Below are positions 18,116 to 26,272 of a stretch of 44,675 nucleotides of DNA, in pieces; position 1 is the stretch's first letter; the number at the start of each line of letters is the position of its first letter. The stretch covers positions 1-44,675 of IMG/VR virus record IMGVR_UViG_3300031673_000121; one strand, 5' to 3'. A model generated the notes under the pieces. It was given only the letters and a program-made list of their open reading frames with translations, searched no databases and was not told where the DNA came from. The position numbers and the translations under genes are program-made. The DNA is from a virus.

Positions 18116-20050
18116 TCAGACCTGGATCCGAACCCGGATGAAGTTCGCCGGCACCGGCACCTCGATGTCGACCACGACGTTCAGCGTGTCCAGCGCCACA
18201 TCGTCTTGAGTGACGCTGATGAGTCTGCCGGACAGGATGACAGGACCGATGTTCGTCTGCTGCTTCAGCCGAGAGAAGAGACCTTCGATGACGACCTTGA
18301 CAGTGTCGATCAGCTCCGGCGTGATGTTGTACTTCCCGGTGTACGGGTCCAGCTCCTGCCGGAACAGCTTCGAGACGAAGTCGACCGTCTTGACCACGGA
18401 CAGCTCGTTCTTGAGGATCGACGAGATGTCCGTAGTGCGCTGCTGCCGGATGTACGGGGACGCCGTCTCGACGACCTGCTCCCCGATGAACACTCCGTTC
18501 GCCGAGAGGATCTTGAGCTGCGTCTCGTTGAAGTACCGGTTCGAGTGCCGGAGTCCCGTGAACCCAGCGACCGACAGGTTGGTCAACGGCTGCTGGGGCT
18601 TCTGCCCCGCCACGAGACCGGCCACGCCAGCCGAGAAGAAGTACCCAGGAACCAGGATCAGGGTGTCGTTGAAGGACACCTCGACCTCGTCAGGCCAGAT
18701 CAACACGATGCGGCGCTCCGCGAAGCTCTGAGCGTACGCCCCAATGAACTCGGCCTGCTCGGTCTTGCTCATGACTCCGCTGAGCGCGGTGTACCCCGCA
18801 CTCACGAGGTTGACCAGCCCGGGCCAGTTGACTGAGCCGGGCTCGTTGATGAGCAGCTTGGTGGGGCTCAAGATCTGCTGGATCAGGAGCTCCCGGATGA
18901 CGCCTCCGTCATCGTAGATGACGAAGTCCCCAGGCACCACGTAGTCCGCGTAGTCGAAGCCAACGACGCCTGTGGTGTCGTCGAACTCCTTCTCTCCCAA
19001 GGAGTTCGTGAAGGCCCCGGTGTGGGCATCCGACGTCGAGATCTTGGTCTCGCGCAGCAGCAGCTCCCGGTTCAGGAGGGCGATACGCTCCCGCTTGTTC
19101 TCCGGGAGGCTCGAGGTCACGACGTGCGGCTCGTAGAGCTGCAGGACTGCAGTGTCCTGACTCAGCGGGACCAGGCAGTAGCCGTCCTCCGACTCCAGGA
19201 ACTCGAGAGCGCGGGTGTGCTCCGCGACCGTGTCTGCATCAACCGCGCAGACGTAGACCTTCGACTCACCGGCGTTCAGCCGGCATTTGTCGACAGCGAA
19301 GCCGAGCTCATTGCGGGGATCGATGGGCCCCACCAAGGACGCGATGCTGTCGTCGTCCGTGATGGTGATGAGCTGGTCGTTGAGATCCGAGCGGGTCGCC
19401 TCGTACGAGATGAGCAGCGTGCCCCACGCCTTGCGCACCTCGACGATGTCGTACTGGATGTTCCCCTCGATAACGGCTCCGCCGTAGCTGGTGACGAGTA
19501 CGTTCTGGCTCGTCACGCCCGTGATGTCGTAGGCGTTGCCGCTAAGGCTGCCAGAGGTGATCCGAAGCTCGACTGCGGTGATGTCACCGGTGGCTGGGGC
19601 CACTCCGGCTGAGATGAACTTCCCGCTAAGGTCCGTGAAGAGGGAAGTGCCGGCGAAAGATCCGGTGGTCCCTCCGGACACCAGCGTGCGCTCGATTTCA
19701 GCATCCTTCTCGATGCGGAACTTGTCGGCCGGCAGCACCGGTGGCGTGACGTTGATGTAGGACGCGTCGAGGTCAAACACCCCAAGAGCGTTCTGGACCT
19801 TGGCCGTGACCGTGAGCAGGTCGACAGTGGCGTTGAGCTTGAGCTCAGGGTAGAAGTTCTCGAAGTCGGCAGCTACGTTCGCTCCTCCAGTACTGGGGCG
19901 CGCGTCATAAGTTCCACCGTCGAGGTCTTCCTCGAGCTGCTTGGCGATACCGATGAGAATGGGGGGTAGCGGCGGGTCCTCGAGGAGCACAGCAGTCGTC
20001 ACGAACTCCTGCTCGACCTCGGTGCCGGGGCGCTGTCCGGGAGTTGTCAT
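18116..20050 (-). CDS. Contractile tail sheath protein (644 aa)
   Basis: ATG at 20050. The N-terminus 'GTEVEQEFVTTAVLLEDPPLPPILIGIA' has the usual sheath opening, in which the mature protein reports its own passage into a beta-rich domain. A variable central region follows (about 150-260). The conserved C-terminal domain begins near 480 with 'LVAGQKPQQPLTNLSVAGF' and 'FNETQLKILSANGVFI', then 'KTVDFVSKLFRQEL', and closes with 'TLNVVVDIEVPVPANFIRVRIQV', which matches the last sheath strand that augments neighbouring subunits. It is the defining gene of a contractile tail. Sheath length is within the normal range (T4 gp18 is 659 aa). The tube gene follows directly. Confidence 0.92.
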   Translation of the reverse strand: MTTPGQRPGTEVEQEFVTTAVLLEDPPLPPILIGIAKQLEEDLDGGTYDARPSTGGANVAADFENFYPELKLNATVDLLTVTAKVQNALGVFDLDASYINVTPPVLPADKFRIEKDAEIERTLVSGGTTGSFAGTSLFTDLSGKFISAGVAPATGDITAVELRITSGSLSGNAYDITGVTSQNVLVTSYGGAVIEGNIQYDIVEVRKAWGTLLISYEATRSDLNDQLITITDDDSIASLVGPIDPRNELGFAVDKCRLNAGESKVYVCAVDADTVAEHTRALEFLESEDGYCLVPLSQDTAVLQLYEPHVVTSSLPENKRERIALLNRELLLRETKISTSDAHTGAFTNSLGEKEFDDTTGVVGFDYADYVVPGDFVIYDDGGVIRELLIQQILSPTKLLINEPGSVNWPGLVNLVSAGYTALSGVMSKTEQAEFIGAYAQSFAERRIVLIWPDEVEVSFNDTLILVPGYFFSAGVAGLVAGQKPQQPLTNLSVAGFTGLRHSNRYFNETQLKILSANGVFIGEQVVETASPYIRQQRTTDISSILKNELSVVKTVDFVSKLFRQELDPYTGKYNITPELIDTVKVVIEGLFSRLKQQTNIGPVILSGRLISVTQDDVALDTLNVVVDIEVPVPANFIRVRIQV

Positions 20051-20079
20051 CCTGTCCTGCCTTCCTCCGGATCAGGGCC

Positions 20080-20658
20080 CTAAGAACCCTGTACCGCGAA
20101 CTCTTCCAACTGTTGCGTGCTGGCCCGTCGGCGCAGCCACTTGCCTTGTACGTAGACCTGCACGACTACAGGGACGCTGACGATCTCGGTGCTGGCTTTG
20201 GAGACTAGAATAGACTCCTCGCCGATGGACACCGTCTGCAGGTCCCACAATCCTCGCTTCCGCAACTCGTTGCGGAAGACTTCCAGGGAAAAGAATACCG
20301 TATGAGCTAGATCCTCCGCTACCAAACCTTCCTTGCTCACGCAATGAAGGATGGCCCCCCCGGTCACCAGGTCCATGTAGGTCTTGGCTGCCGAGAGCCC
20401 GAAATGGCCGAAGTTCTTGTCCACAGAGGCGTTGACCCAGCGGAGCTGCTTACGGTCCAGCACGACGGCCGGGCGGTCCCCGACGGACTCCAGGTTGAAG
20501 GCGTGCTTGTCGTGCAGCTTGATCTTCGTGTCGCGCTCATTCCCGGGGTCGTAGGCGAACTGAGGGTGATTGGTGAAGTACTCCTGCAGCCAGCCAAGGA
20601 TGATCTCCTTGACGGCAAGGGGGTAAGTCTGGGGAACGCGGGAAGGTTGGCCAGTCAT
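20080..20658 (-). CDS. Putative tail terminator/connector protein (192 aa)
   Basis: ATG at 20658, overlapping the preceding stop as ATGA. The protein is compact and mixed alpha-beta: N-terminal helix 'YPLAVKEIILGWLQEYFTNHP', then strands around 'RPAVVLDRKQLRWVNAS', a helix 'EDLAHTVFFSLEVFRNELRKRG', and closing strands 'VSVPVVVQVYVQGKW'. That order (helix, strands, helix, strands) is similar to tail terminator and head-tail joining proteins that cap the tube. It is placed just before the sheath gene, where such proteins usually lie. No diagnostic motif is present, so the function is a context-based inference. Confidence 0.5.
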   Translation of the reverse strand: MTGQPSRVPQTYPLAVKEIILGWLQEYFTNHPQFAYDPGNERDTKIKLHDKHAFNLESVGDRPAVVLDRKQLRWVNASVDKNFGHFGLSAAKTYMDLVTGGAILHCVSKEGLVAEDLAHTVFFSLEVFRNELRKRGLWDLQTVSIGEESILVSKASTEIVSVPVVVQVYVQGKWLRRRASTQQLEEFAVQGS

Positions 20659-21182
20659 CTGGTTTCCCTCCGTAGTGCCTTCACCTTCAGGAACTCCTTC
20701 ACGTACTCCCGAGATAAGGATCGAACCTTATCTGATACTACATTCCTAAGCTCGTCTTCGTCACGCTCGTTACGAAACTCGGACTCAGAGACCCTGCTGG
20801 TCAAGGACAGCCTCGGCATCAGGGGATTGTCGTTCAAGACGTCCCCTGCCCTGGCAGTCCGCAAGGCTGGCTCCGTGGGCCCCTCCTCCGCGCTCTGGGG
20901 GTCTCCCCTAGGGGACCCGGCGGGGGGATCCTCGCCCTGGGAGAAATCCTCTAGGGCAAACGCCTTCTCGAAGGCCTCCTTAGACTTGACATCCCTGACT
21001 ACGAGCCGGATCCGGTTCGAGAAGATCTCCCCGTAGATGTCGAGCTCGTCTGGGTTGTCCAAGAAGACCCCAGCCAAGAGAGAAGTACGCACCTCCCTGA
21101 CGAAGAGGTCGCGCATGTTTCGGAGCACCTCGAGGGAGGGTACTTCGTCCTGTCCGGCCCGGTACTGGAACCGAATGTTCAA
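20655..21182 (-). CDS. Unknown neck-region protein (175 aa)
   Basis: Not recognised. The only reading that uses the full frame starts with TTG at 21182, overlapping the previous stop as TTGA; no nearby in-frame ATG or GTG has a better ribosome site. Residues 1-80 look folded ('VPSLEVLRNMRDLFVREV', 'IFSNRIRLVVRDVKS'). Residues 80-120 are acidic and proline rich, probably a linker. Residues 130-175 are charged and helical. It overlaps genes on both sides by four bases, so it is translated as part of the neck/connector cluster and probably contributes to the head-tail junction or its assembly. Confidence 0.55.
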   Translation of the reverse strand: MNIRFQYRAGQDEVPSLEVLRNMRDLFVREVRTSLLAGVFLDNPDELDIYGEIFSNRIRLVVRDVKSKEAFEKAFALEDFSQGEDPPAGSPRGDPQSAEEGPTEPALRTARAGDVLNDNPLMPRLSLTSRVSESEFRNERDEDELRNVVSDKVRSLSREYVKEFLKVKALRRETR

Positions 21183-22258
21183 CAGAACCCGATCTTCCGC
21201 AGCAAGGAAGCTGTCTTGGCCTGCGGGAACTGGGGATCCAGCCCTGGCGGCCCAAGCATCTGATACGCCGTCTGCACTCCCTCGGTGTAGGGGCGCACCT
21301 TCAAGGCGTCCGAGTAGCTCCTTCTGGCCTTGCTGGTCTGCTTAACCCCGCTATCCGAGGGCTTGGACTGATCCTTGAGGGGCTTCGACACCATCTTGAA
21401 GTTGGTTTGGGCGGCCGACGTGCTCGCAGCAGACCCGGGCGCCGTATTTGCCTCAGCCGCTTTGGCGAGAGGCGTGTTGGTCACCCGGTTGCGCCGGACG
21501 TGCTTCGTGGGGCCTGCCTCGTAAGGGCCTGTGGTTCGCTTGAGATCCTGATCCGCGTTGATGTCATCAGGGCCATTGGGAATGTCCCCGTAGCCAGCGC
21601 CAGCACTTGCGGGAGGGGCCGCCAGCCCGACCTTGACCAGCAGAGCGGCCGTCTTCTTCTTCTGCTCGAGCTTCCCCATGGCGCGCCTCACGTCCTTCTC
21701 TTTCTGGTACTGGCCGTAGTCTTCATCCGGCATGTACCCCTGGTCGTAGGTATCGATCGCGTTCTGTGCGGACCCCACGTTCGTACCCTTGACGGACTCG
21801 AAGCCTCCATGAACGAAGGTCTCTGGATGAGGCAGCTTACCGGCCTGGAGCATGTCGTGGGGCATGAGCTCGTCCACAGCCCCATCAAGGCCCTGAACTC
21901 CCCCATCCTTGGCCCCGGCGGTCAGCCCCGGCAAGAAAGACTTGAGGAGGAAGTTGGGCCCAGAGAGCTTTCCGAACGTCTTCTCGAGTAGCTTAGACAC
22001 TTTGACGACGTGAGCGTCTGCAGTGCCTCGCCGTGGGATACCCCGGTCGGAGAGCTCGTCGTCCTTGAACGTTTCGTCCCACCGACCCTTGAAGAGATCC
22101 TTCTCGTCGCGCCCGTAGAGCTTGGCCGAAAAGCTCTCGATGCTCTCCCCAGACTCCCGGTGCTTGGCGGAGGGTCCTCGATACCCGAGCTCGCTGTGCG
22201 CCGCGCCGCCTCCAAGGGCCTTGGCAAGAAGGTCTCCTCCGGTAGGTGTTCCAGGCAT
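21179..22258 (-). CDS. Unknown, largely disordered head/neck-region protein (359 aa)
   Basis: Not recognised. ATG at 22258 overlaps the upstream TGA by one base. Composition is rich in Lys, Gly, Pro and Asp with few long hydrophobic runs, suggesting extended or disordered structure. There are short lysine-centred motifs typical of this region: 'KKKTAALLVKVGL' (about residue 195), 'TPLAKAAEAN' and, at the very C-terminus, 'QAKTASLLRKIGFC'. The last ends the protein with a cysteine. Such a protein could be an internal or scaffold-associated component. It lies between a zinc-finger protein and neck genes; function cannot be assigned. Confidence 0.6.
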   Translation of the reverse strand: MPGTPTGGDLLAKALGGGAAHSELGYRGPSAKHRESGESIESFSAKLYGRDEKDLFKGRWDETFKDDELSDRGIPRRGTADAHVVKVSKLLEKTFGKLSGPNFLLKSFLPGLTAGAKDGGVQGLDGAVDELMPHDMLQAGKLPHPETFVHGGFESVKGTNVGSAQNAIDTYDQGYMPDEDYGQYQKEKDVRRAMGKLEQKKKTAALLVKVGLAAPPASAGAGYGDIPNGPDDINADQDLKRTTGPYEAGPTKHVRRNRVTNTPLAKAAEANTAPGSAASTSAAQTNFKMVSKPLKDQSKPSDSGVKQTSKARRSYSDALKVRPYTEGVQTAYQMLGPPGLDPQFPQAKTASLLRKIGFC

Positions 22259-23136
22259 CAGCGCTTGATCCCCTCGAACTCCGTCTTGTGGGACAGAAGT
22301 TCACGGTACTCTGGCTCTTCGAACAAGGACTCATCAACTGGGACCATGTACTCCACATCGCTGCGATTGATCTCGGAAAACCGACAGATCTGGCGCACCG
22401 GGATGCGCAGCCTCTTGGTGCAATGTACCCGGTCCACCTTCCACCGCCGGTTGGTGTCTTCTACGACCATGTCCCCAGGGGACAGGAGCGGGTAGTTCGT
22501 GGTCCAGCCATCAGTCTCGGACGGCTGGCCTTCCCCCCAGTTCACTACCTGCATGATCTGCGGCGAGGGCTCGAAGTTGAAGTACTGAGAGATGGGGGCG
22601 AAGAACCCTCCCACGTAGCGGGTGTTGAAGCACCGGGAACACTTCTCGACGGAGCTCCTCTTGAGCACAGGGTTGAAGCACTCGGCGCAGTGCTGCCCGA
22701 AGGTCCTGCGGATGAACACAGCGCAGCGCGTGCCAGTGAACCCGGGCGTGACGCCGATGCCCCCAAGAAGAAGGCGCTCCCGGCGGACGATCTCGAGTGC
22801 CACGAGCATCTGCACGGCCCTGGTGCGCTGCACCTCAGCGCGTTGCACGATCGTCTCCCCGGTCCACCCGGTAGGTACGTACGTCGCTTCGACCTTGTAG
22901 TAGAACTTGCGCCAGAAACTCCGCCGGTTGAGCGACGTGTCCACCCAGGCGAACGTGTCTACCAGCGGAGTTTCCGTGAGCAGGTCGAAGGGGCCTTCAG
23001 GAGAGTTGCTTCGGTAGACTCTGTACTCCACGTCCGCAGAGTGGAAGGCCAGTGGATCCACCGGCTCAACTTCCCAGGCTACGGTTAGGGCGTCTACGGT
23101 AAAGCCCTGTACGGAGAGCGAAGTGAACCGAAGCAT
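22258..23136 (-). CDS. Fibronectin-III-like domain plus zinc-finger protein (292 aa)
   Basis: Residues about 8-85 have an FN3-like beta-sandwich pattern with 'VEYRVYRSNSPEGPF' and a closing 'RKFYYKVEATYV'. After a helix, four cysteines (C150, C153, C166, C169) in CxxC-x12-CxxC form a probable structural zinc site. The last 110 residues include 'YPLLSPGDMVVEDTNRRWKVDRVH', a beta-barrel-like segment. FN3-like domains decorate many phage virion proteins. The gene lies between capsid and sheath, where connector and neck genes are expected, so a neck or head-tail junction role is reasonable. It is 13 bases from the preceding gene's stop codon and overlaps the following gene by one base. Confidence 0.6.
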   Translation of the reverse strand: MLRFTSLSVQGFTVDALTVAWEVEPVDPLAFHSADVEYRVYRSNSPEGPFDLLTETPLVDTFAWVDTSLNRRSFWRKFYYKVEATYVPTGWTGETIVQRAEVQRTRAVQMLVALEIVRRERLLLGGIGVTPGFTGTRCAVFIRRTFGQHCAECFNPVLKRSSVEKCSRCFNTRYVGGFFAPISQYFNFEPSPQIMQVVNWGEGQPSETDGWTTNYPLLSPGDMVVEDTNRRWKVDRVHCTKRLRIPVRQICRFSEINRSDVEYMVPVDESLFEEPEYRELLSHKTEFEGIKR

Positions 23137-23149
23137 TCAGCTCCCGGGG

Positions 23150-23695
23150 CTACCCCCCGAAGTTGTGGAGGAAGGGGGACAGGATCGAGGCGAGCTTGGC
23201 CACCTGGGCTTCCTTCGCAGCCTCTTCCTTGGCGTCGGACAGCTCTTCCTTGGCGTCCTTGACCTCGTCCTTGGCCTCTTCCTTGTCTTCCTTGTCCTCG
23301 GTCTCCTCGATAGCGTCCTTGACCTCTTCCTTGAGACCTTCGGGGACGTCTTCGTCCTCTTGCGCGGTCTTCACGTGGTCAGCGCAGAGACCGATGAAGG
23401 TGTCGAAGGCTTGCTTGCCCATGAAGGCGCCCATGGCCAGGCAGTCGCCCTTGATGTGGTCGACTTCCTGGGCAAGCTTCTGCTCTTCGGCGAGCTTGTC
23501 GAGGAACCCCAACACCTCTTCCGGCTCGAAGCCGGCGGTGGCGAGGTCCGAGGCCAGCTTGGAAATGGCGAACTCGCGCTGGTCGGCCTCCTGCACTGGT
23601 CGGGAGGAAGCGATCTTGAGGATCTCGCCGAGGGCGGTCATGCCGTCTCCGTTGAGTTGGGAGGCAAGCACCTGAACGATATTCTGGGCGTCCAT
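23150..23695 (-). CDS. Acidic Lys/Glu-rich helical protein (181 aa)
   Basis: Not recognised. Residues 1-110 are helical with repeated lysine-centred motifs (EILKIASS, ISKLASDL, LDKLAEEQ). Residues about 112-165 are a low-complexity run of Lys, Glu, Asp and Ala (KEEVKDAIEETEDKEDK-like), strongly predicted as a charged single helix or disordered linker. The final 'VAKLASILSPFLHNFGG' is a short amphipathic tail. Scaffolding and internal head proteins often have such acidic helical composition, and the gene lies between the capsid and connector genes. Scaffold-like or internal-protein function is a guess. Confidence 0.55.
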   Translation of the reverse strand: MDAQNIVQVLASQLNGDGMTALGEILKIASSRPVQEADQREFAISKLASDLATAGFEPEEVLGFLDKLAEEQKLAQEVDHIKGDCLAMGAFMGKQAFDTFIGLCADHVKTAQEDEDVPEGLKEEVKDAIEETEDKEDKEEAKDEVKDAKEELSDAKEEAAKEAQVAKLASILSPFLHNFGG

Positions 23696-23724
23696 TCTAC
23701 CTGGTTCCTTTCTTGGGAGTCGGC

Positions 23725-24192
23725 TTAATAGAAGAAGTCCACGGTAGCATACTCCGACGGGACATTGCCGAAGCCTTGCTCGGTATTCAGGAAGATCTTC
23801 AGATCTTGCTTCATCCGTTCGTACTTCGCCGCCAACTGTTGAACGACGGCCGAGTAGTCGCCGCCCTTGTCAGATGAGGCGACTGTCAGCCCACCATCCG
23901 TGTAGTTCAAGCGATTTCGGATCTGCAGGAGCCCCTCTCCCGTCAAAGCCTGGATCACTGTCCCGTACAGAAGGATGGCATAGGAAGGGAAGTTGCTAAA
24001 CAGGAAGGACGTACGCGGCATGGTGGCATTGTTGAAATCATCCACCGCCATCTCCAGGTAAACCAGAAGAACGTCGTCCTCTGCCTCCTCGTCGGGCAAC
24101 AGCATATTCTTGTGGGCGAAGTCCTTCATCCACACACGAACACGCCCAAGGAACTTGCGCACCTTGGGGTCGTTGCCTTCAAGGAACTGCAC
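23725..24192 (-). CDS. Putative head-tail adaptor protein (155 aa)
   Basis: GTG at 24192 preceded by AGGAGG. The protein is mostly helical: 'DPKVRKFLGRVRVWMKDF', 'DVLLVYLEMAVDDFNNATM', 'SYAILLYGTVIQALTGEGLL', then 'AVVQQLAAKYERMKQDLKIFL'. Four helices followed by a short aromatic C-terminus is the pattern of gp6/gp15-type adaptors that dock under the portal. It lies between the capsid gene and the sheath gene, the usual site. Also characteristic is the extended 'RNRLNYTDGGLTVASSDKGG' loop between helices, seen in similar proteins of other phages (from memory). The adaptor role is likely but not proven by a motif. Confidence 0.6.
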   Translation of the reverse strand: MQFLEGNDPKVRKFLGRVRVWMKDFAHKNMLLPDEEAEDDVLLVYLEMAVDDFNNATMPRTSFLFSNFPSYAILLYGTVIQALTGEGLLQIRNRLNYTDGGLTVASSDKGGDYSAVVQQLAAKYERMKQDLKIFLNTEQGFGNVPSEYATVDFFY

Positions 24193-24205
24193 GCCTCACC
24201 CCCTC

Positions 24206-24583
24206 CTAACTGTCGACCGGAGCATCCGGTGCGGGCTCTGCGGGAGCAGGCTCGGGAGCAGGCTCGGGAGCAGGCTCGGGAGCAGGCTCGGGAGCAGGCT
24301 CGGGAGCAGGCTCGGGAGCAGGCTCGGGAGCAGGCTCTGCGGGGGCCGGGGCGGTAGTGTCGCCGCGCTCGGCCAGTGCGGCCGCCCAGAGGTACTTGTA
24401 GCGGCCTCTCAGAGGGCGAGGGCTCACGCGGCGGGCGTCCTTGACGGGGATGCACTCCAGGTCGCCAGCCTTGAGGAACTCCGCGTACACCGCGAGGTCC
24501 TTCTCCGATGTCACGACCGAGAAGTGGCGGGGCGGAATGCGCTTGACGTACCTGTTCACCATGTTGACCAGGGCGAAACCCAT
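24206..24583 (-). CDS. Small protein with a Pro-Ala-Pro-Glu repeat tail (125 aa)
   Basis: ATG at 24583 with AGGAGG upstream, directly after the major capsid gene and its hairpin. Residues 1-75 are folded-looking: 'YVKRIPPRHFSVVTSEKDLAVY', 'LECIPVKDARR', 'GRYKYLWAAALAE'. Residues 80-118 are a tandem repeat of Pro-Ala-Pro-Glu, coded by the 12-bp array at 24249..24332, ending in 'DAPVDS'. The tail should be extended, rigid and acidic, as in PAPE/PEPA linkers of surface or periplasm-spanning proteins. A decoration, spacer or assembly role next to the capsid is possible. I do not recognise the N-terminal domain. Confidence 0.6.
   Translation of the reverse strand: MGFALVNMVNRYVKRIPPRHFSVVTSEKDLAVYAEFLKAGDLECIPVKDARRVSPRPLRGRYKYLWAAALAERGDTTAPAPAEPAPEPAPEPAPEPAPEPAPEPAPEPAPEPAPAEPAPDAPVDS
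24249..24332. repeat. 12-bp tandem repeat, seven perfect copies
   Basis: The unit GGCTCGGGAGCA (plus strand) occurs seven times in a row without mismatch, flanked by degenerate copies. In the minus-strand gene it codes for Pro-Ala-Pro-Glu units. The lack of synonymous differences suggests recent expansion by slippage or recombination, so copy number may vary between isolates. Confidence 0.95.
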
Positions 24584-24616
24584 GGAGCCCTCCTTTCTGT
24601 CCGATTAGGTTTGGTT

Positions 24617-24646
24617 GAGACGAGGGCCCCTAAGGGCCCCCGTCTC
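24617..24646 (-). other. Strong hairpin after the major capsid gene, no U-tract
   Basis: GAGACGAGGGCCC and GGGCCCCCGTCTC on the plus strand pair over 13 positions with one mismatch, around a short loop. On the minus-strand mRNA it follows the capsid stop at 24653. No run of U follows, so it is not a standard intrinsic terminator. It may protect the 3' end of the abundant capsid mRNA or slow polymerase. Confidence 0.7.
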
Positions 24647-24652
24647 GGAGCA

Positions 24653-25687
24653 CTACTTGGCGAAGGTGACGCCCTCGTCGAGCGGCCTGACACCGAGCTC
24701 GCCCGGGTTGATCCAGGCGGGGTCAGTGAGGGCCACGGTACCGGACGCGAGCGAGCTCGCCATGCCGGTGACGTAGTTCCACATGTCCGCGGTGTAGACC
24801 CTGCGGGCCACTCCACGAACCTGGCCGAGACCGAGCGCGATGTCCTCCCAGGACTGCCACTCGATCATGTTGGCGCGCTTGTCGATGTAGAACTTGGTGT
24901 TGTTGAGGATGTAGAACTTCCCGAGGAAGTCCGGCTCCGCGAACACGAAGATCTCGCGCGGGGACAGGATGTCGGTCTTGATCGTGGTGACCAGCTTGTG
25001 GCCAAGGATGGTGTTGTAGCGGTACCCATCCTTCGCGACTTCGGACGCCAGGACATCGCCGATCTCGGTGTTGGGCAGGGCCAGCCACTTGTTGAACTGG
25101 CTCTTGCACATCAGGATCGTACCGACAGCCAGGCGGTCGTCGTCGAGCTGATCGAACAGACTGGTGAGATCCGACTTGCTGCCGATGCCGTACTGGCTGG
25201 CGGCGAACTCCTGGACGATCTTGAGAGACCCCTGGGTCGCGACACGGCAAGCCTCGAGGAACCGGAAGTCCTCGACGGCCTGGATGTCCTTGACCGAGTT
25301 GTTCTCGATCACCTTGGTGATCGGCATCTCGTAGCTCTGCAGCTCTTGCTCGCTCTTCTCGAACCGCTCCGAAGAGATGGTGTAGAAGGGAAGCTCGAAC
25401 CGAGGACCCGAGATGAACCGCCCGTCGGGCTCTGCACGGAAGTTGATCGCCATCGCGCTGCTCTGCGGCTCGATGTCGATGATCTTCGTGAGACCCTCGT
25501 GGTTCACGGAACGCTGGCAGTCGGCCTTGGTGACCTGCTCCGGGGGGATGATCTTCCGTGCGAAACTGGTCTCACGCAGGCGCTCCCGAATGTAGGAAGC
25601 GCCAGCAGCGGCCAGCTTCTCGCGGCCCTCGGAGGTGTCCAGGCTCTGAGTGAACAGGGTGTTCAGGGTTGCTGCGTTGACTTGCAT
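24653..25687 (-). CDS. Major capsid protein (344 aa)
   Basis: The frame can start at GTG 25696, but AAGGAG lies eight bases before the ATG at 25687, which is the better start. The protein has HK97-fold character: an N-terminal helical arm (about 1-60), then 'GLTKIIDIEPQSSAMAINFRAEPDGRFISGPRFELPFYTISSERFEKS' resembling the E-loop and P-domain strands, a spine-like helix around 140-165, and a C-terminal A-domain with 'GTILMCKSQFNKWLALPN', 'LGHKLVTTIKTDIL' and 'EIFVFAEPDFLGKFYILNN'. Length fits the family. Context also fits: protease and putative decoration protein upstream, connector genes downstream, strong ribosome site, hairpin after the gene. No obvious propeptide scissile site is seen, so whether the N-terminus is cut is open. 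Confidence 0.88.
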   Translation of the reverse strand: MQVNAATLNTLFTQSLDTSEGREKLAAAGASYIRERLRETSFARKIIPPEQVTKADCQRSVNHEGLTKIIDIEPQSSAMAINFRAEPDGRFISGPRFELPFYTISSERFEKSEQELQSYEMPITKVIENNSVKDIQAVEDFRFLEACRVATQGSLKIVQEFAASQYGIGSKSDLTSLFDQLDDDRLAVGTILMCKSQFNKWLALPNTEIGDVLASEVAKDGYRYNTILGHKLVTTIKTDILSPREIFVFAEPDFLGKFYILNNTKFYIDKRANMIEWQSWEDIALGLGQVRGVARRVYTADMWNYVTGMASSLASGTVALTDPAWINPGELGVRPLDEGVTFAK

Positions 25688-25702
25688 AACGTTCACTCCT
25701 TC

Positions 25703-26236
25703 CTAGAAGACCACCAGCTGGAGGTAGCCGTTGTTGTCCGCGGGGGTACGCTCGACGTACGCGACGGCGAAGCCGTCCTCTACCCCAGTGTTGAGGACCG
25801 TGGTGAGTCCGTGGACCATGGTGGCGGCAGCGCCAGCGAGTCCGGCGGACGGATCGAAAGCCATGGCCACGAGCGGAACGCCGCCCGCGTACGCCACGGA
25901 CAGGGGCCGTGGTGCCGGAACGTCGGAACCGGCGTACCCCGCGAAGTCAGTGTCCGCCGCGAAGCGGTCTGTCTGCGCGATGTACACACCGTGCACCACA
26001 GCCATGCCGGCCTCGATGGCATCGGGCTGCGAGGGCTCGATGACGATCGGCCACGCCAGCCGGTTGATGCGTGCGGGTGCGGCGGTCGGAACCGGCGCGA
26101 AGAGACCGCTGGACGACAGGATCGTCAGCCAGTCTCCCTCTTCCAGGGCGTCTCGGACACCTGCGGTCACACTCGGGTCGAGCGGGGCCCGGCGACGGAT
26201 GACGCCCTGAGTGAGCGCATGTTGAAGTACGAACAT
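25703..26236 (-). CDS. Capsid-associated protein, possibly decoration/stabilisation (177 aa)
   Basis: ATG at 26236, just upstream of the major capsid gene. It is beta-rich and nearly devoid of lysine: 'EEGDWLTILSSSGLFAP', 'GMAVVHGVYIAQTDRFA', 'RPLSVAYAGGVPLVAMAF', 'GFAVAYVERTPADNNGYLQLVVF'. The pattern of an opening 'GDWL' strand, a 'GVYxxQTDRF' strand and a C-terminal 'xxYLQLVVF' strand occurs in small proteins coded next to capsid genes in other large phages (memory), some of which are capsid-stabilising. Composition differs strongly from the lysine-rich neighbours. A head decoration role is inferred. Confidence 0.6.
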   Translation of the reverse strand: MFVLQHALTQGVIRRRAPLDPSVTAGVRDALEEGDWLTILSSSGLFAPVPTAAPARINRLAWPIVIEPSQPDAIEAGMAVVHGVYIAQTDRFAADTDFAGYAGSDVPAPRPLSVAYAGGVPLVAMAFDPSAGLAGAAATMVHGLTTVLNTGVEDGFAVAYVERTPADNNGYLQLVVF

Positions 26237-26272
26237 GTCTCGCTCAATCCTTTCTGAAGGTTCTGGAGAGTA

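Noticed and set aside
24249-24332. Repeat array as CRISPR or replication iterons
   Set aside because: There are no spacers, the unit is 12 bp in frame with coding sequence, and it codes for a regular peptide.
24617-24646. Calling the hairpin after the capsid gene an intrinsic terminator
   Set aside because: No U-tract follows it on the minus strand, so it is listed as a hairpin only.
24110-26257. A 715-codon open frame on the plus strand
   Set aside because: It is antisense to the capsid gene and its neighbours, which have clear folds, ribosome sites and order. Its protein is Arg/Asp/Val/Leu-rich as expected from the reverse of GC-rich codons, and it reads through the 12-bp repeat.
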